A DNA stretch of 42,348 bases, taken from contig NZ_FMDF01000229.1 in NCBI RefSeq assembly GCF_900091955.1, forward strand, positions 1 to 42,348, written 5' to 3'. The DNA is from Streptomyces sp. Ncost-T10-10d (lineage in GTDB: Bacteria; Actinomycetota; Actinomycetes; Streptomycetales; Streptomycetaceae). The translations under genes were made by a program, and so were the position numbers. The notes below the pieces were generated by a model. That model had not been told where the DNA came from, searched no databases, and worked only from the letters and a program-made list of their open reading frames with translations. This document shows, piece by piece, positions 32,564 to 40,499 of the stretch; position 1 is the stretch's first letter, and the number at the start of each line of letters is the position of its first letter.

Positions 32564-32706
32564 CGATGTCCTTCTGCCGTAGATATAGGTCGCCGTGTCC
32601 TGATCGATGCTACCGAGCCGCGCTTTCTCACACACCTCGGTGCCGTAGAAGCCCATGGTCGGAGCCTCGCTGCTGAGCAGCCTTGCGCCCTGAGAGGATC
32701 GGAGGC

Positions 32707-33096
32707 ATGACGGACTCCCCTATGCAGGTCAATGCCCTCGTCGTCGATGCCACTGACCCCGAGCGGCTCGCTGTGTTCTGGTCCGAGTTGCTCGGCAGGC
32801 CGGTCGTGGGCCGCATGGGCCCGTATGTATGGCTTCGGCGAGAGAACGGCCTCGGCTTGGGCTTCCAGCAGACCGACGAACCCAAATCGGGCAAGAACCG
32901 CATGCATTTCGACATCACCTCGCCCAGCCCCGCAGCCGAGCAGAAGCGGGTGGAGACGCTCGGTGGGTGCAGACTGGAGCAGTACGACCACGGGGGGTTC
33001 CTGGTGATGGCGGACCCTGAGGGCAATGAGTTCTGCATCATCCCGGAGGGCGCCTTCGAGCTCGACGACGAGGGACGCGCGAACTATCTCGGCTGA
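32707..33096 (+). CDS. VOC family (glyoxalase-like) protein
   Basis: A 129-residue single VOC unit of two beta-alpha-beta-beta-beta modules: ALVVDATDPERLAVFWSELL, GLGLGFQQTDEP, NRMHFDITSPS, GGFLVMADPEGNEFCIIPE. The usual metal residues are only partly present (H in MHFD, E near the C-terminus), so a binding or resistance role is as likely as catalysis. ATG 32707 is 1 nt after GGAGG, too close for a good Shine-Dalgarno; the transcript may be leaderless. Confidence 0.87.
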   Translation: MTDSPMQVNALVVDATDPERLAVFWSELLGRPVVGRMGPYVWLRRENGLGLGFQQTDEPKSGKNRMHFDITSPSPAAEQKRVETLGGCRLEQYDHGGFLVMADPEGNEFCIIPEGAFELDDEGRANYLG

Positions 33097-33151
33097 CCGA
33101 CTGTGAACCGCCCCGCCCCGGAACGGCGCCCGGGTGCGGGGCGGACGCGCA

Positions 33152-33388
33152 TCAGCTGTCGCGGTCAGGCTCAGGATGCAGGACGGCCTTCTTCACGGCG
33201 ATCTCCAGCTCGAACCGGGAAACTCCTGCAGCTTCGGCGTGCGCAGTGACCGCGGCCTGGAATTTCGCCGCAGCCTCCCGCCACGCCGCCCACGCCTCCT
33301 TCGTGTACGGCTCGGCAAGGGCCTTGCGCTGCTCCTCCGCGGCGGAACGTTCCAGCCTGATCAGATCTTCAGGGATATCGATGGCCAC
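33152..33388 (-). CDS. Small conserved helical protein
   Basis: A 78-residue charged helical protein: MAIDIPEDLIRLERSAAEEQ, YTKEAWAAWREAAAKFQAAV, TAHAEAAGVSRFELEIAVKK, AVLHPEPDRDS. It resembles a Streptomyces family encoded beside flavoprotein/XRE clusters. Third gene of the flavoprotein operon (48-nt gap). Function unknown. Confidence 0.8.
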   Translation of the reverse strand: MAIDIPEDLIRLERSAAEEQRKALAEPYTKEAWAAWREAAAKFQAAVTAHAEAAGVSRFELEIAVKKAVLHPEPDRDS

Positions 33389-33436
33389 GGCCGGATCGTA
33401 AACGGCGCCACTGACAATCGACCGGAGCCGCGCTGG

Positions 33437-33610
33437 TCAGGCCGCTGCGACGACATCCGCCCGGACCGCGGCTTCCCACTCCACCAGCAGCCGTTGATAC
33501 TCCGCCTCACCCTCCGGCGACAGCGGGCCGGCCGCCCAGAGCGCGCGGATGTCCGCGTTCACCGCGGCGGGGGAGCGCACAGGGGTGGCAGGCGAAGGCT
33601 TGATCGACAT
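33437..33610 (-). CDS. Small conserved protein (57 aa)
   Basis: MSIKPSPATPVRSPAAVNAD, IRALWAAGPLSPEGEAEYQR, LLVEWEAAVRADVVAAA. Two helices separated by SPE; similar short proteins recur beside XRE regulators in Streptomyces. The start is 9 nt after the flavoprotein stop, so it is coupled to it. Function unknown. Confidence 0.8.
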   Translation of the reverse strand: MSIKPSPATPVRSPAAVNADIRALWAAGPLSPEGEAEYQRLLVEWEAAVRADVVAAA

Positions 33611-33619
33611 GGGAACAGG

Positions 33620-34168
33620 CTACGGCGAGGGACTGACAATGGTGCCGACCGCGTCGAGGGCGAGATGCCACGGGAAGCCCTCGGGACGCCGCTCGCCCGG
33701 CTGGTTCGGTGCGAAGCCGCCCTCGCCGTAGAGCACCGTCACCCCGGCGCCGCGCAGGGTCTCCACCGATCGGTCGAATGCCGGATGCTGCACGTAGGCC
33801 GCGTTCACGCAGGGCATCGTCACGGTCGGGATCCGCTTCCCGATTCCCTCGGCGACCACCCCGACGACGAAGCTCGACGTCAGCCCGAGGGCCCAGGCGT
33901 TGACTGTGTTGAAGGTGGCCGGTGCGAGCAGGATCGCGTCCGCCGGCGGCCACACGTCCGGTTCGCCTGGCATCTTGTACTCGGAGCGCACTGGGTGACC
34001 GCTCAGAGCCTCCAGCTCGTGCAGCTGCGGTCCCAGCCACTTCGCAGCCGTCGGCGTGAGCCCTGGGCAGACGTCCCAACCGCGGGCCTGGGCCTCCTGA
34101 ATCACCTTGCCCGTTTCGAAGACCGGCGGGGCAGCAGAACCGAACAGGTACAGGACACGAGCCGTCAT
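33620..34168 (-). CDS. Flavoprotein (PF02441, HFCD-type)
   Basis: A 182-residue protein of the homo-oligomeric flavin-containing Cys decarboxylase family: LYLFGSAAPPVFETGKVIQE (flavin phosphate loop with GSAAP), ADAILLAPATFNTVNAWALG (the conserved ApaT.N motif), TVTMPCVNAAYVQHPAFDRS (substrate clamp, PCVN in place of PXMNxxMW). It likely binds FMN. Relatives decarboxylate peptidyl-Cys or modify phosphopantothenoyl-Cys, but this solitary form has no known substrate. First gene of a three-gene minus operon divergent from the XRE gene. Confidence 0.88.
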   Translation of the reverse strand: MTARVLYLFGSAAPPVFETGKVIQEAQARGWDVCPGLTPTAAKWLGPQLHELEALSGHPVRSEYKMPGEPDVWPPADAILLAPATFNTVNAWALGLTSSFVVGVVAEGIGKRIPTVTMPCVNAAYVQHPAFDRSVETLRGAGVTVLYGEGGFAPNQPGERRPEGFPWHLALDAVGTIVSPSP

Positions 34169-34299
34169 GTGCCCATCCCAGCCGTCGGGCCCCGGACATG
34201 CAACCGCACCCGAATCGGGTGGAATCGGGGGCGATGCGGGATCCAGCGCGCGGACGCGCGGGTACCGTTCCGGGTGACGAGTCAGGAACGGAGACCAGT

Positions 34300-35484
34300 G
34301 TGCCCAGACTGGACGACGACCACACAGGCGCCCGGATCAAAGAGCAGCGGAAACTTGCCAGGCTGACTCAGCGACAGCTGGCCGACCGGCTCCCGTACTC
34401 GTACAGCCTCCTCAACCAAGTCGAGTGCGGCGCCAAGCCCGCCAACCTCGACTTCGTCGCGGCTGTGGCCCAGGTCCTGCGGATCGACGTCACCGTGCTG
34501 ACGGGACAGCCCTACGTGACCGAACTGCAGCAGGACCGCCTCGCCGAACTCGTGCGCCCCATCAGGGAGGCGCTCGACCTGTACGACCTGGGGGCCGACG
34601 ACGCCATTCCCGACAGGCCGGCCGAGCAGTTGATCGCAAGCGCCGAGGCGCTGTGCGCCGAGGTGAGGGCCACGCATCTGCGGAATGCCGCCCGCCTGCT
34701 GCCCACCACCATCGCAGAGCTCACCACCGCGGCTTGGCGCACCCAGTCGACGGAGCTGTGGCAAGCCCTTGCCTCGACGTACCGCACTGCCCACGACATC
34801 TCGGTGAAGCTCGGCTATTACGACCTCTCCGGCGTGGCCCTGGACCGCATGGACTGGGCAGCTCACCGGGCCTCAGACCCCTGCTTGGCCGCCATCCGGC
34901 AGTACATGCGAGCTTTGGTGTACTTCCGGGAGGGCGAGTACACGATCGGGCAGCGCCTCGTCGCCGCCGGCCACGGCATCGTCGGCGCCGCGCAACAGAC
35001 CCGGGAGGCCATCGCCGTCACCGGGCAGCTTCACCTCGGGGCGTCCGTCATCGCCGCCCGCGCCGACCAGCAGGCCGTGGTCGACACCCACATCGCCGAA
35101 GCCCGCGACTGCGCAAGGCAGACCGGAGACGCCTCCGAAGTCCACTGGCTCAGCTTCGGACCGACGAACGTTGCGCTTCACGAGATGTCGGCCGCGGTCG
35201 AGATGCGGCAGTACGACGAAGCCCTCACCCAGGCCAGGCAGATCACTCTGCCCATGGCTCTGGCCACATCCCGGCGCGCCCACTTCCTCATCGACAAGGC
35301 CCGCTCAGAGATGGAGACCGGCCGGACCGAGGCCGCGCTCAGCAGCATCATCGACGCCCGGCACGCCGCCCCGGAGCAGACCCGGTACCACCCGGGAGCC
35401 CGCGAGACCATCAAGGGCCTGGTGCACATCTCGCGCCGCACCCCGGACACCCTCGGCCACATGGCGGCTTGGATCGGCCTGTAG
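34300..35484 (+). CDS. XRE-family regulator with TPR-like sensor domain
   Basis: A 394-residue regulator from GTG 34300 (GGAG upstream): an N-terminal XRE helix-turn-helix (IKEQRKLARLTQRQLADRLP, YSYSLLNQVECGAKPANLDF) and a long helical, TPR-like region (LRNAARLLPTTIAELTTAAW, LGYYDLSGVALDRMDWAAHR, MRALVYFREGEYTIGQRLVA, YDEALTQARQITLPMALATS). This architecture is typical of large Streptomyces families that control an adjacent flavoprotein or small DUF genes. The earlier in-frame start at 34198 was rejected. Confidence 0.88.
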   Translation: MPRLDDDHTGARIKEQRKLARLTQRQLADRLPYSYSLLNQVECGAKPANLDFVAAVAQVLRIDVTVLTGQPYVTELQQDRLAELVRPIREALDLYDLGADDAIPDRPAEQLIASAEALCAEVRATHLRNAARLLPTTIAELTTAAWRTQSTELWQALASTYRTAHDISVKLGYYDLSGVALDRMDWAAHRASDPCLAAIRQYMRALVYFREGEYTIGQRLVAAGHGIVGAAQQTREAIAVTGQLHLGASVIAARADQQAVVDTHIAEARDCARQTGDASEVHWLSFGPTNVALHEMSAAVEMRQYDEALTQARQITLPMALATSRRAHFLIDKARSEMETGRTEAALSSIIDARHAAPEQTRYHPGARETIKGLVHISRRTPDTLGHMAAWIGL

Positions 35485-35590
35485 CCGCGCTCACACCCTG
35501 ACCTGCCGACGCTCACGAATCTGTGAGCGTTGAGCCCCTTCGCGACCGTCACGCTGGTCTCGTACCTGATCGACGAGTGCCGGGGACGCC

Positions 35591-35809
35591 ATGACCGTGA
35601 GGGACCTACCGCCAGTCAGTGACCTGACGGAGCAGCAGCAGCGCGGATGGTCCTGCGTCTGGTGCAGGACTGCTCTCACCGTCGGCGAGGACATGGACCT
35701 CGGCGAAAAGCGGGCCCGGCCCGAAGGCGGCGCCGCGTACAGCTGGTTCCCGCGAGCCTGCTCGGACGCCGCAGCCTGCGCCGCCCGCGAAGCCGAGCAG
35801 GCGCGATGA
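35591..35809 (+). CDS. Small Cys-containing protein downstream of XRE
   Basis: A 72-residue protein: MTVRDLPPVSDLTEQQQRGW, SCVWCRTALTVGEDMDLGEK, YSWFPRACSDAAACAAREAE. The CxxC ... CxxxxC pattern suggests one zinc-ribbon-like site. Found in Streptomyces beside XRE regulators of this type. The stop overlaps ATG 35806 (ATGA), implying a coupled second gene. Confidence 0.8.
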   Translation: MTVRDLPPVSDLTEQQQRGWSCVWCRTALTVGEDMDLGEKRARPEGGAAYSWFPRACSDAAACAAREAEQAR

Positions 35810-36060
35810 CGGCCTTGCCGAGGAACTGGCATCCCGGCGGCTCCCCGACCCGGGGACGTTGAAGGGGACCAGTCCGCCGGTCGTGGCTGTATCCGGTGCA
35901 AGAAGCCCCTCACCACCGGTGCGGCAGGCGTCGGGATCATCCGCGACCGGCTCGGCGTGCACGTCCTGGACACGGAGGTCCGGGCGAGGCCGTGTTGCCG
36001 GGGCTGTACAAACTCGCCCGAACGCATGGTGGTCATGCGCGTGGCACGTGTGATCACGTC
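35806..36060 (+). pseudogene. Frameshifted zinc-ribbon-like gene
   Basis: ATG 35806 overlaps the previous stop but its frame ends after 18 codons. Another frame further on reads DQSAGRGCIRCKKPLTTGA, GVGIIRDRLGVHVLDTEV, RPCCRGCTNSPERMVVM, a CxxC ... CCxxC zinc-ribbon protein without a start codon. A frameshift near 35830-35880 would join them. Alternatively a start codon was missed. Confidence 0.4.
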
Positions 36061-36148
36061 GAGCGGGCTTGAATCGCCTCTGATTCGCTCTGATGATCTC
36101 CAGCTCTGGTCGTTGGCCCGGGCGCCGAAAGAGGGCCCAGACCCCTCA

Positions 36149-37021
36149 CTAGCCCGCCGACTCGCCCGCGTGCGGGCTCAGCACACCGGCCGCCACCAGG
36201 GCGAACAGCAGTACGCCCAGCAGCACGCGGTAGATGACGAACGGCATGAAGCTCTTGGTCGTGATGAACTTCATGAACCAGGCGATAACGGCATAGCCCA
36301 CACCGAATGCGATGAGCGTCGCGAAGATCGTCGGCCCCCACGACACGTGCCCCTCGCCCGCGTCCTTGAGCTCGAAGACACCCGAGGCGAGCACCGCCGG
36401 GATCGCGAGCAGGAAGGAGTAACGGGCCGCCGCCTCGCGGGTGTATCCCATCAGCAGACCGCCGCTGATGGTGGCGCCGGAGCGGGAGACACCCGGGATC
36501 AGGGCCATCGCCTGGCAGAAGCCGAAGATCAGGCCGTCCTTGACTCCGAGTTCCCTCAGCGTCTTGCGCTCCTTGGCGGCCCGGTGCCTGCCGCCTGCCT
36601 CGTCGCGGGCGGCGAGACGGTCGGCGATGCCGAGGACGATGCCCATGACGATCAGGGTGGTGGCGATCAGCCGCAGATCGCGGAAGGGCCCCTCGATCTG
36701 ATCCTTGAACGTCACACCGAGCACACCGATGGGGATGGAGCCGACAATGACCAGCCAGCCCATCTGGGCGTCGTGGTCGCTGCGCATCGACCGGTTGGTC
36801 AGCGAGCGGAACCAGGCCGAGACGATCCGGACGATGTCCTTGCGGAAGTAGATGAGGACTGCTGCCTCCGTGCCGATCTGGGTGATGGCGGTGAACGCCG
36901 CACCCGGGTCGTGCCAGCCGGCGAACGCTGCGGTGAGCCGCAGATGTGCGCTGGAGGAGATCGGCAGGAACTCGGTCAGTCCCTGAACGAGGCCCAGGAC
37001 GAACGATTCGAACCAGCTCAT
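36149..37021 (-). CDS. uppP: Undecaprenyl-diphosphatase
   Basis: A 290-residue BacA/UppP membrane phosphatase with about eight helices. Motif 1 (VQGLTEFLPISSSAHLRL, residues 13-30) and motif 2 (ALIPGVSRSGATISGGLLMG) carry the active-site Glu, Ser and Arg. It dephosphorylates undecaprenyl pyrophosphate outside the membrane to recycle the cell-wall lipid carrier and confers bacitracin tolerance. ATG 37021 gives the family N-terminus MSWFESFVLGL. Confidence 0.97.
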   Translation of the reverse strand: MSWFESFVLGLVQGLTEFLPISSSAHLRLTAAFAGWHDPGAAFTAITQIGTEAAVLIYFRKDIVRIVSAWFRSLTNRSMRSDHDAQMGWLVIVGSIPIGVLGVTFKDQIEGPFRDLRLIATTLIVMGIVLGIADRLAARDEAGGRHRAAKERKTLRELGVKDGLIFGFCQAMALIPGVSRSGATISGGLLMGYTREAAARYSFLLAIPAVLASGVFELKDAGEGHVSWGPTIFATLIAFGVGYAVIAWFMKFITTKSFMPFVIYRVLLGVLLFALVAAGVLSPHAGESAG

Positions 37022-37232
37022 GGGGCTTTGGCCATCCCGGAGGTGATCGTGCATCGGCCGACGGCAGCAGGGGCCGTCGGCAACGTGCGCATTGCGGTCA
37101 AATGAGGGCAGGGCCATGCCGGGCCCGGAGATCTTCGGTCGGTCGCGGGCAGGGTATCGCCCTCAGATGAACAGCGATACGTGTACCCCCGCGCCGCCCA
37201 CCGCCCCGGTGTCTGCTCCCACGCGTACCGGA

Positions 37233-37946
37233 TCACTCGGCGGCGAGGCGGTGACGCTTGCGCCAGGCGACGACGACGGCGCCGAGCCCCGTCAGCACGA
37301 TGAAGCCCATCGCGGCCAGGAACGCGGGCGACGTCGGTGACGAGGCCTCGCTGCCCGCGACGACATACGCGGCGGTGTTCGGGACCGAGCCGAGCCCGGT
37401 GGCGATCAGGAACGGCGGATACCTCATGCGCGAGACGGCCGCGCAGTAGTTGGCCGCCGCGAACGGCACACCGGGGAACAGCCGCAGCGCCAGCATCGAG
37501 CGGAAACCGTGCCGGCTCAGCTGACCGTCCGCCGCCTTGAGCCAGCGCCCGCGCAGCAGCGTACGGAGCGCGTCCTGCCCGAGCACCCTGCCCAGCCCGA
37601 ACGAGATGCCCGCGCCGAGCACCGTACCCGCCAGCGCAGCGACCAGCCCCGCCTGCGAACCGAACAGCGCACCGGCGGCGAGATTGAGCAGTGGCCGCGG
37701 TACGAAGGCCACCGTGCACACGCCGTACGCGGCACCGAACAGCACGACGGCGTTGGCGCCACCGCTCAACTGGGCCGGCCAGCCGGTGGCGAGCAGCCGT
37801 TGGGGTTCGAGGAACAGCATCGTCGCCGCGGCGGCCAGCAGCACCGCCACGAGCAACGAGAACCGGGACCAGGGCGAGAGCAGCGCCCTCGTGCAGCGCA
37901 CGGCGAGGCCGCCTGTGGGCCGGGCGGCGGGGACGGGGTCGAGCAT
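37233..37946 (-). CDS. TVP38/TMEM64 (VTT-domain) membrane protein
   Basis: A 237-residue polytopic protein with the VTT core: AAYGVCTVAFVPRPLLNLAA, GALFGSQAGLVAALAGTVLG, ISFGLGRVLGQDALR, LRLFPGVPFAAANYCAAVSR, and final helix FLAAMGFIVLTGLGAVVVAW. Relatives of the DedA superfamily include undecaprenyl-phosphate flippases. It lies 211 bp upstream of uppP on the same strand, which fits a lipid-carrier role by context only. Confidence 0.9.
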   Translation of the reverse strand: MLDPVPAARPTGGLAVRCTRALLSPWSRFSLLVAVLLAAAATMLFLEPQRLLATGWPAQLSGGANAVVLFGAAYGVCTVAFVPRPLLNLAAGALFGSQAGLVAALAGTVLGAGISFGLGRVLGQDALRTLLRGRWLKAADGQLSRHGFRSMLALRLFPGVPFAAANYCAAVSRMRYPPFLIATGLGSVPNTAAYVVAGSEASSPTSPAFLAAMGFIVLTGLGAVVVAWRKRHRLAAE

Positions 37947-38151
37947 GCGGGGAGACTAACCGACGTCCGGGTGTGATCACCGTGACGTGCACGGTACGAG
38001 CCGGGCGGCCGACATCGCTCCCGTGCGCTGCCGACGTCCCGCGGACCAGGCACTGCGACGGCGAGGAGGAACCCGAACTCCCGTGTCCGGCTCGAGGTGT
38101 CCGCCGGAAAACCATTCGACGTGGCCGTGCCGGTCGGCCATGATCGGACCC

Positions 38152-38295
38152 ATGTTCCGGTACGCCTTCCTCGCAGCGCAGTCCGCAGTCGCGGACGCGC
38201 CGAAGGCTGCCGTGAACCCCGTCACCGCAGCGGCACTTGTCGCAGCGGCAGCGTTCACCGCTGCCGCAGCGCCCATCGGCGGCGCACGAAGCTGA
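38152..38295 (+). CDS. Possible small secreted or leader peptide (uncertain)
   Basis: A 47-codon frame, MFRYAFLAAQSAVADAPKAA, VNPVTAAALVAAAAFTAAAA, PIGGARS: Ala-rich and hydrophobic at the end. It ends at 38295, just where the tuf leader hairpin starts. No clear Shine-Dalgarno and strong compositional bias, so it may be chance. Confidence 0.25.
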   Translation: MFRYAFLAAQSAVADAPKAAVNPVTAAALVAAAAFTAAAAPIGGARS

Positions 38296-38346
38296 CCCTC
38301 CCCCGACAGTCCGGCGGACCCCGTAAGGGGAGGGTCGGCGAGGCCC
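38294..38346 (+). promoter_or_regulatory. Leader hairpin upstream of tuf3
   Basis: GACCCTCCCC (38294-38303) and GGGGAGGGTC (38337-38346) form a perfect 10-bp stem with a 33-nt loop, 41 nt before the tuf ATG. Attenuator, terminator of an upstream transcript, or mRNA stabiliser. Confidence 0.6.
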
Positions 38347-38387
38347 TGGGGTCTTCTCTCTCAGCTTCGAATTCCAAGGAATGAGCC

Positions 38388-39557
38388 ATGCCCAAGACGG
38401 CATACGTGCGCACCAAGCCGCATCTCAACATCGGCACCATGGGCCACGTCGACCACGGCAAGACCACCCTGACCGCCGCCATCACCAAGGTCCTCAGCGA
38501 CCGCGGAACCGGCACGTTCGTCCCGTTCGACCGGATCGACCGGGCGCCGGAGGAGACCCGGCGCGGCATCACCATCAACATCGCGCACGTCGAGTACGAG
38601 ACCGACACCCGTCACTACGCGCATGTCGACATGCCGGGTCACGCCGACTACATCAAGAACATGGTCACCGGCGCCGCTCAGCTCGACGGGGCGATCCTCG
38701 TCGTCTCCGCGCTCGACGGGATCATGCCGCAGACCGCCGAGCACGTCCTGCTGGCCCGTCAAGTGGGTGTGGACCACATCGTCGTCGCCCTCAACAAGGC
38801 GGACGCGGGTGACCCCGAGCTGACCGACCTGGTCGAGCTGGAGGTCCGCGAGCTGCTCTCCGCGCACGGTTACGGTGGCGACGGTGTCCCCGTCGTACGG
38901 GTGTCGGGCCTGAAGGCCCTGGAGGGCGACCCGCGATGGACCGCGGCCGTCGAGGCGCTGCTGGACGCCGTCGACACGTATGTGCCGATGCCGGTCCGCT
39001 ACACCGACGCGCCGTTCCTGCTGTCGGTGGAGAACGTCCTGACCATCACCGGCCGGGGCACCGTCGTCACCGGAGCCGTCGAGCGCGGCATCGTGCGGGT
39101 CGGTGACCGGGTGTCGGTGCTGGGCCCGGACATCGAGACGGTCGTCATCGGTCTGGAGACCTTCGGGAAGCCGATGGAGTCCGCGGAGGCCGGAGACAAC
39201 GTGGCCCTGCTGCTGCGCGGGGTGGAGCGCGACCGGGTGCGTCGCGGTCATGTGGTCGCGGCGCCCGGCAGCGTGACGCCGAGCCGCCGTTTCACCGCAC
39301 AGGTGTATGTCCTGTCGGCGCGGGAGGGCGGCCGGACCACCCCGGTGACCACCGGATACCGGCCGCAGTTCTACATCCGCACCGCGGACGTCGTGGGCGA
39401 CGTCGACCTCGGTGCGGTGGCGGTGGCGCGACCCGGGGACACGGTCGACCTGACCGTCGAGCTGGGCCGCGACGTCCCGCTGGAGACCGGACTCGGCTTC
39501 GCGATCCGCGAGGGCGGCCGCACTGTCGGCGCGGGCACCGTCACCGGACTGCTCTGA
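38388..39557 (+). CDS. tuf3: Elongation factor Tu, divergent EF-Tu3-type paralogue
   Basis: A 389-residue EF-Tu, the GTPase that brings aminoacyl-tRNA to the ribosome. G1 GHVDHGKT (19-26), G2 RGITIN, G3 DMPGH (81-85), G4 NKAD (136-139); domains 2 and 3 are complete to FAIREGGRTVGAGTV. It departs from housekeeping EF-Tu at many sites: G3 is DMPGH instead of DCPGH, and the whole protein has no cysteine. It stands alone, not in the rpsL-rpsG-fusA operon, as does Streptomyces tuf3, which is reported to be under positive stringent control. A leader hairpin and a strong terminator frame it. Confidence 0.95.
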   Translation: MPKTAYVRTKPHLNIGTMGHVDHGKTTLTAAITKVLSDRGTGTFVPFDRIDRAPEETRRGITINIAHVEYETDTRHYAHVDMPGHADYIKNMVTGAAQLDGAILVVSALDGIMPQTAEHVLLARQVGVDHIVVALNKADAGDPELTDLVELEVRELLSAHGYGGDGVPVVRVSGLKALEGDPRWTAAVEALLDAVDTYVPMPVRYTDAPFLLSVENVLTITGRGTVVTGAVERGIVRVGDRVSVLGPDIETVVIGLETFGKPMESAEAGDNVALLLRGVERDRVRRGHVVAAPGSVTPSRRFTAQVYVLSAREGGRTTPVTTGYRPQFYIRTADVVGDVDLGAVAVARPGDTVDLTVELGRDVPLETGLGFAIREGGRTVGAGTVTGLL

Positions 39558-39572
39558 GCCGTGTCGCACCAG

Positions 39573-39607
39573 GGGCCCGCTTCCCGTACCCCACGGGAGG
39601 CGGGCCC
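39573..39607 (+). terminator. Terminator after tuf3
   Basis: GGGCCCGC-T-TCCCGT (39573-39587) pairs with ACGGGA-G-GCGGGCCC (39593-39607): 14 bp with one T-G step and loop ACCCC, 15 nt after the stop. Confidence 0.88.
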
Positions 39608-39631
39608 GGTGCCGTGAGCAAGACTGACGGT

Positions 39632-40477
39632 ATGACAGACACAGCACTGGTGCTCGGTGCCGGCGGCGTCACGGGCGGCGCCTGGACGACCGGAATTCTG
39701 TACGGGCTCGCGAAGGCGGACGTGGACCTGTCCACCGTCGATCTGATCATCGGCAGTTCGGCGGGGGCGGTGGTCGGCGCGCAGCTGGCCTCCGGACTGC
39801 TCGGCCTTCCGGAACTGTACGAACTCCAGCTCGCCGATCCGCAGGGCATGACCGGCGGCAAGCTCGGCGCGCTGACGTTCCTGCGCTATGCGGGGGCCGT
39901 GCTGTCCGCACGTACCCCCGAGGCATACGGGCGGAAGCTGGCCCGGATCGCGAAGGATGCACACCTCGGCATCACGGCGGAGGAACGGCGTGCGGCGATC
40001 GCCGGCCGTCTCCTGTCGCCCGACTGGCCCGGGCGTTCCCTGCGCATCACCGCGGTCGACGCGGCCACCGGTGAACTCCACACGTTCGACAAGGACAGTG
40101 GAGTATCCCTCGTGGACGCCGTCACCGCGAGCTCCGCCGTCCCGGCCGTATGGCCCGTCGCCACCTTCGGGGAACGGTCCTGGATCGACGGCGGGGTGCA
40201 CTCCCCGGCCAACGCCCATCTCGCTGCAGGCTACGGGCGCGTCGTCGTCATCGCTCCGACGGCCAGTGGCAACAAGGTCATCGTCTCGCCGCGCTCGCAG
40301 GCGGCCGAGCTGGCCGCGAAGGGCGCCCGCGTGGAGGCCATCACCCCGGACGCGGCGGCGAAGAAGGCGTTCGGCCGCAACCCCCTCGACCCCGGCCGAC
40401 GAGCCGCGGCGGCCCGTGCCGGGCTCGCCCAGTCGTCGGCGCATGCCGAAGCCGTGGCCGCGGTCGTGAGCAGCTGA
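39632..40477 (+). CDS. Patatin-like phospholipase
   Basis: A 281-residue serine lipase with the Ser-Asp dyad: oxyanion loop GAGGVTGGAW (9-18), nucleophile S43 in GSSAG, and D186 in IDGGVHSPANA. It would hydrolyse acyl chains of phospholipids or other esters; no signal peptide, so cytoplasmic or membrane-associated. ATG 39632 starts the family N-terminus (TDTALVLGAGG); GTG 39614 is an alternative. Confidence 0.9.
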   Translation: MTDTALVLGAGGVTGGAWTTGILYGLAKADVDLSTVDLIIGSSAGAVVGAQLASGLLGLPELYELQLADPQGMTGGKLGALTFLRYAGAVLSARTPEAYGRKLARIAKDAHLGITAEERRAAIAGRLLSPDWPGRSLRITAVDAATGELHTFDKDSGVSLVDAVTASSAVPAVWPVATFGERSWIDGGVHSPANAHLAAGYGRVVVIAPTASGNKVIVSPRSQAAELAAKGARVEAITPDAAAKKAFGRNPLDPGRRAAAARAGLAQSSAHAEAVAAVVSS

Positions 40478-40499
40478 TCGGGCACCCCACAATGGGGGA

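Noticed and set aside
37022..37117. Longer start for UppP
   Set aside because: The family begins at MSWFESF; the extra 32 residues are not hydrophobic and lack a ribosome binding site.
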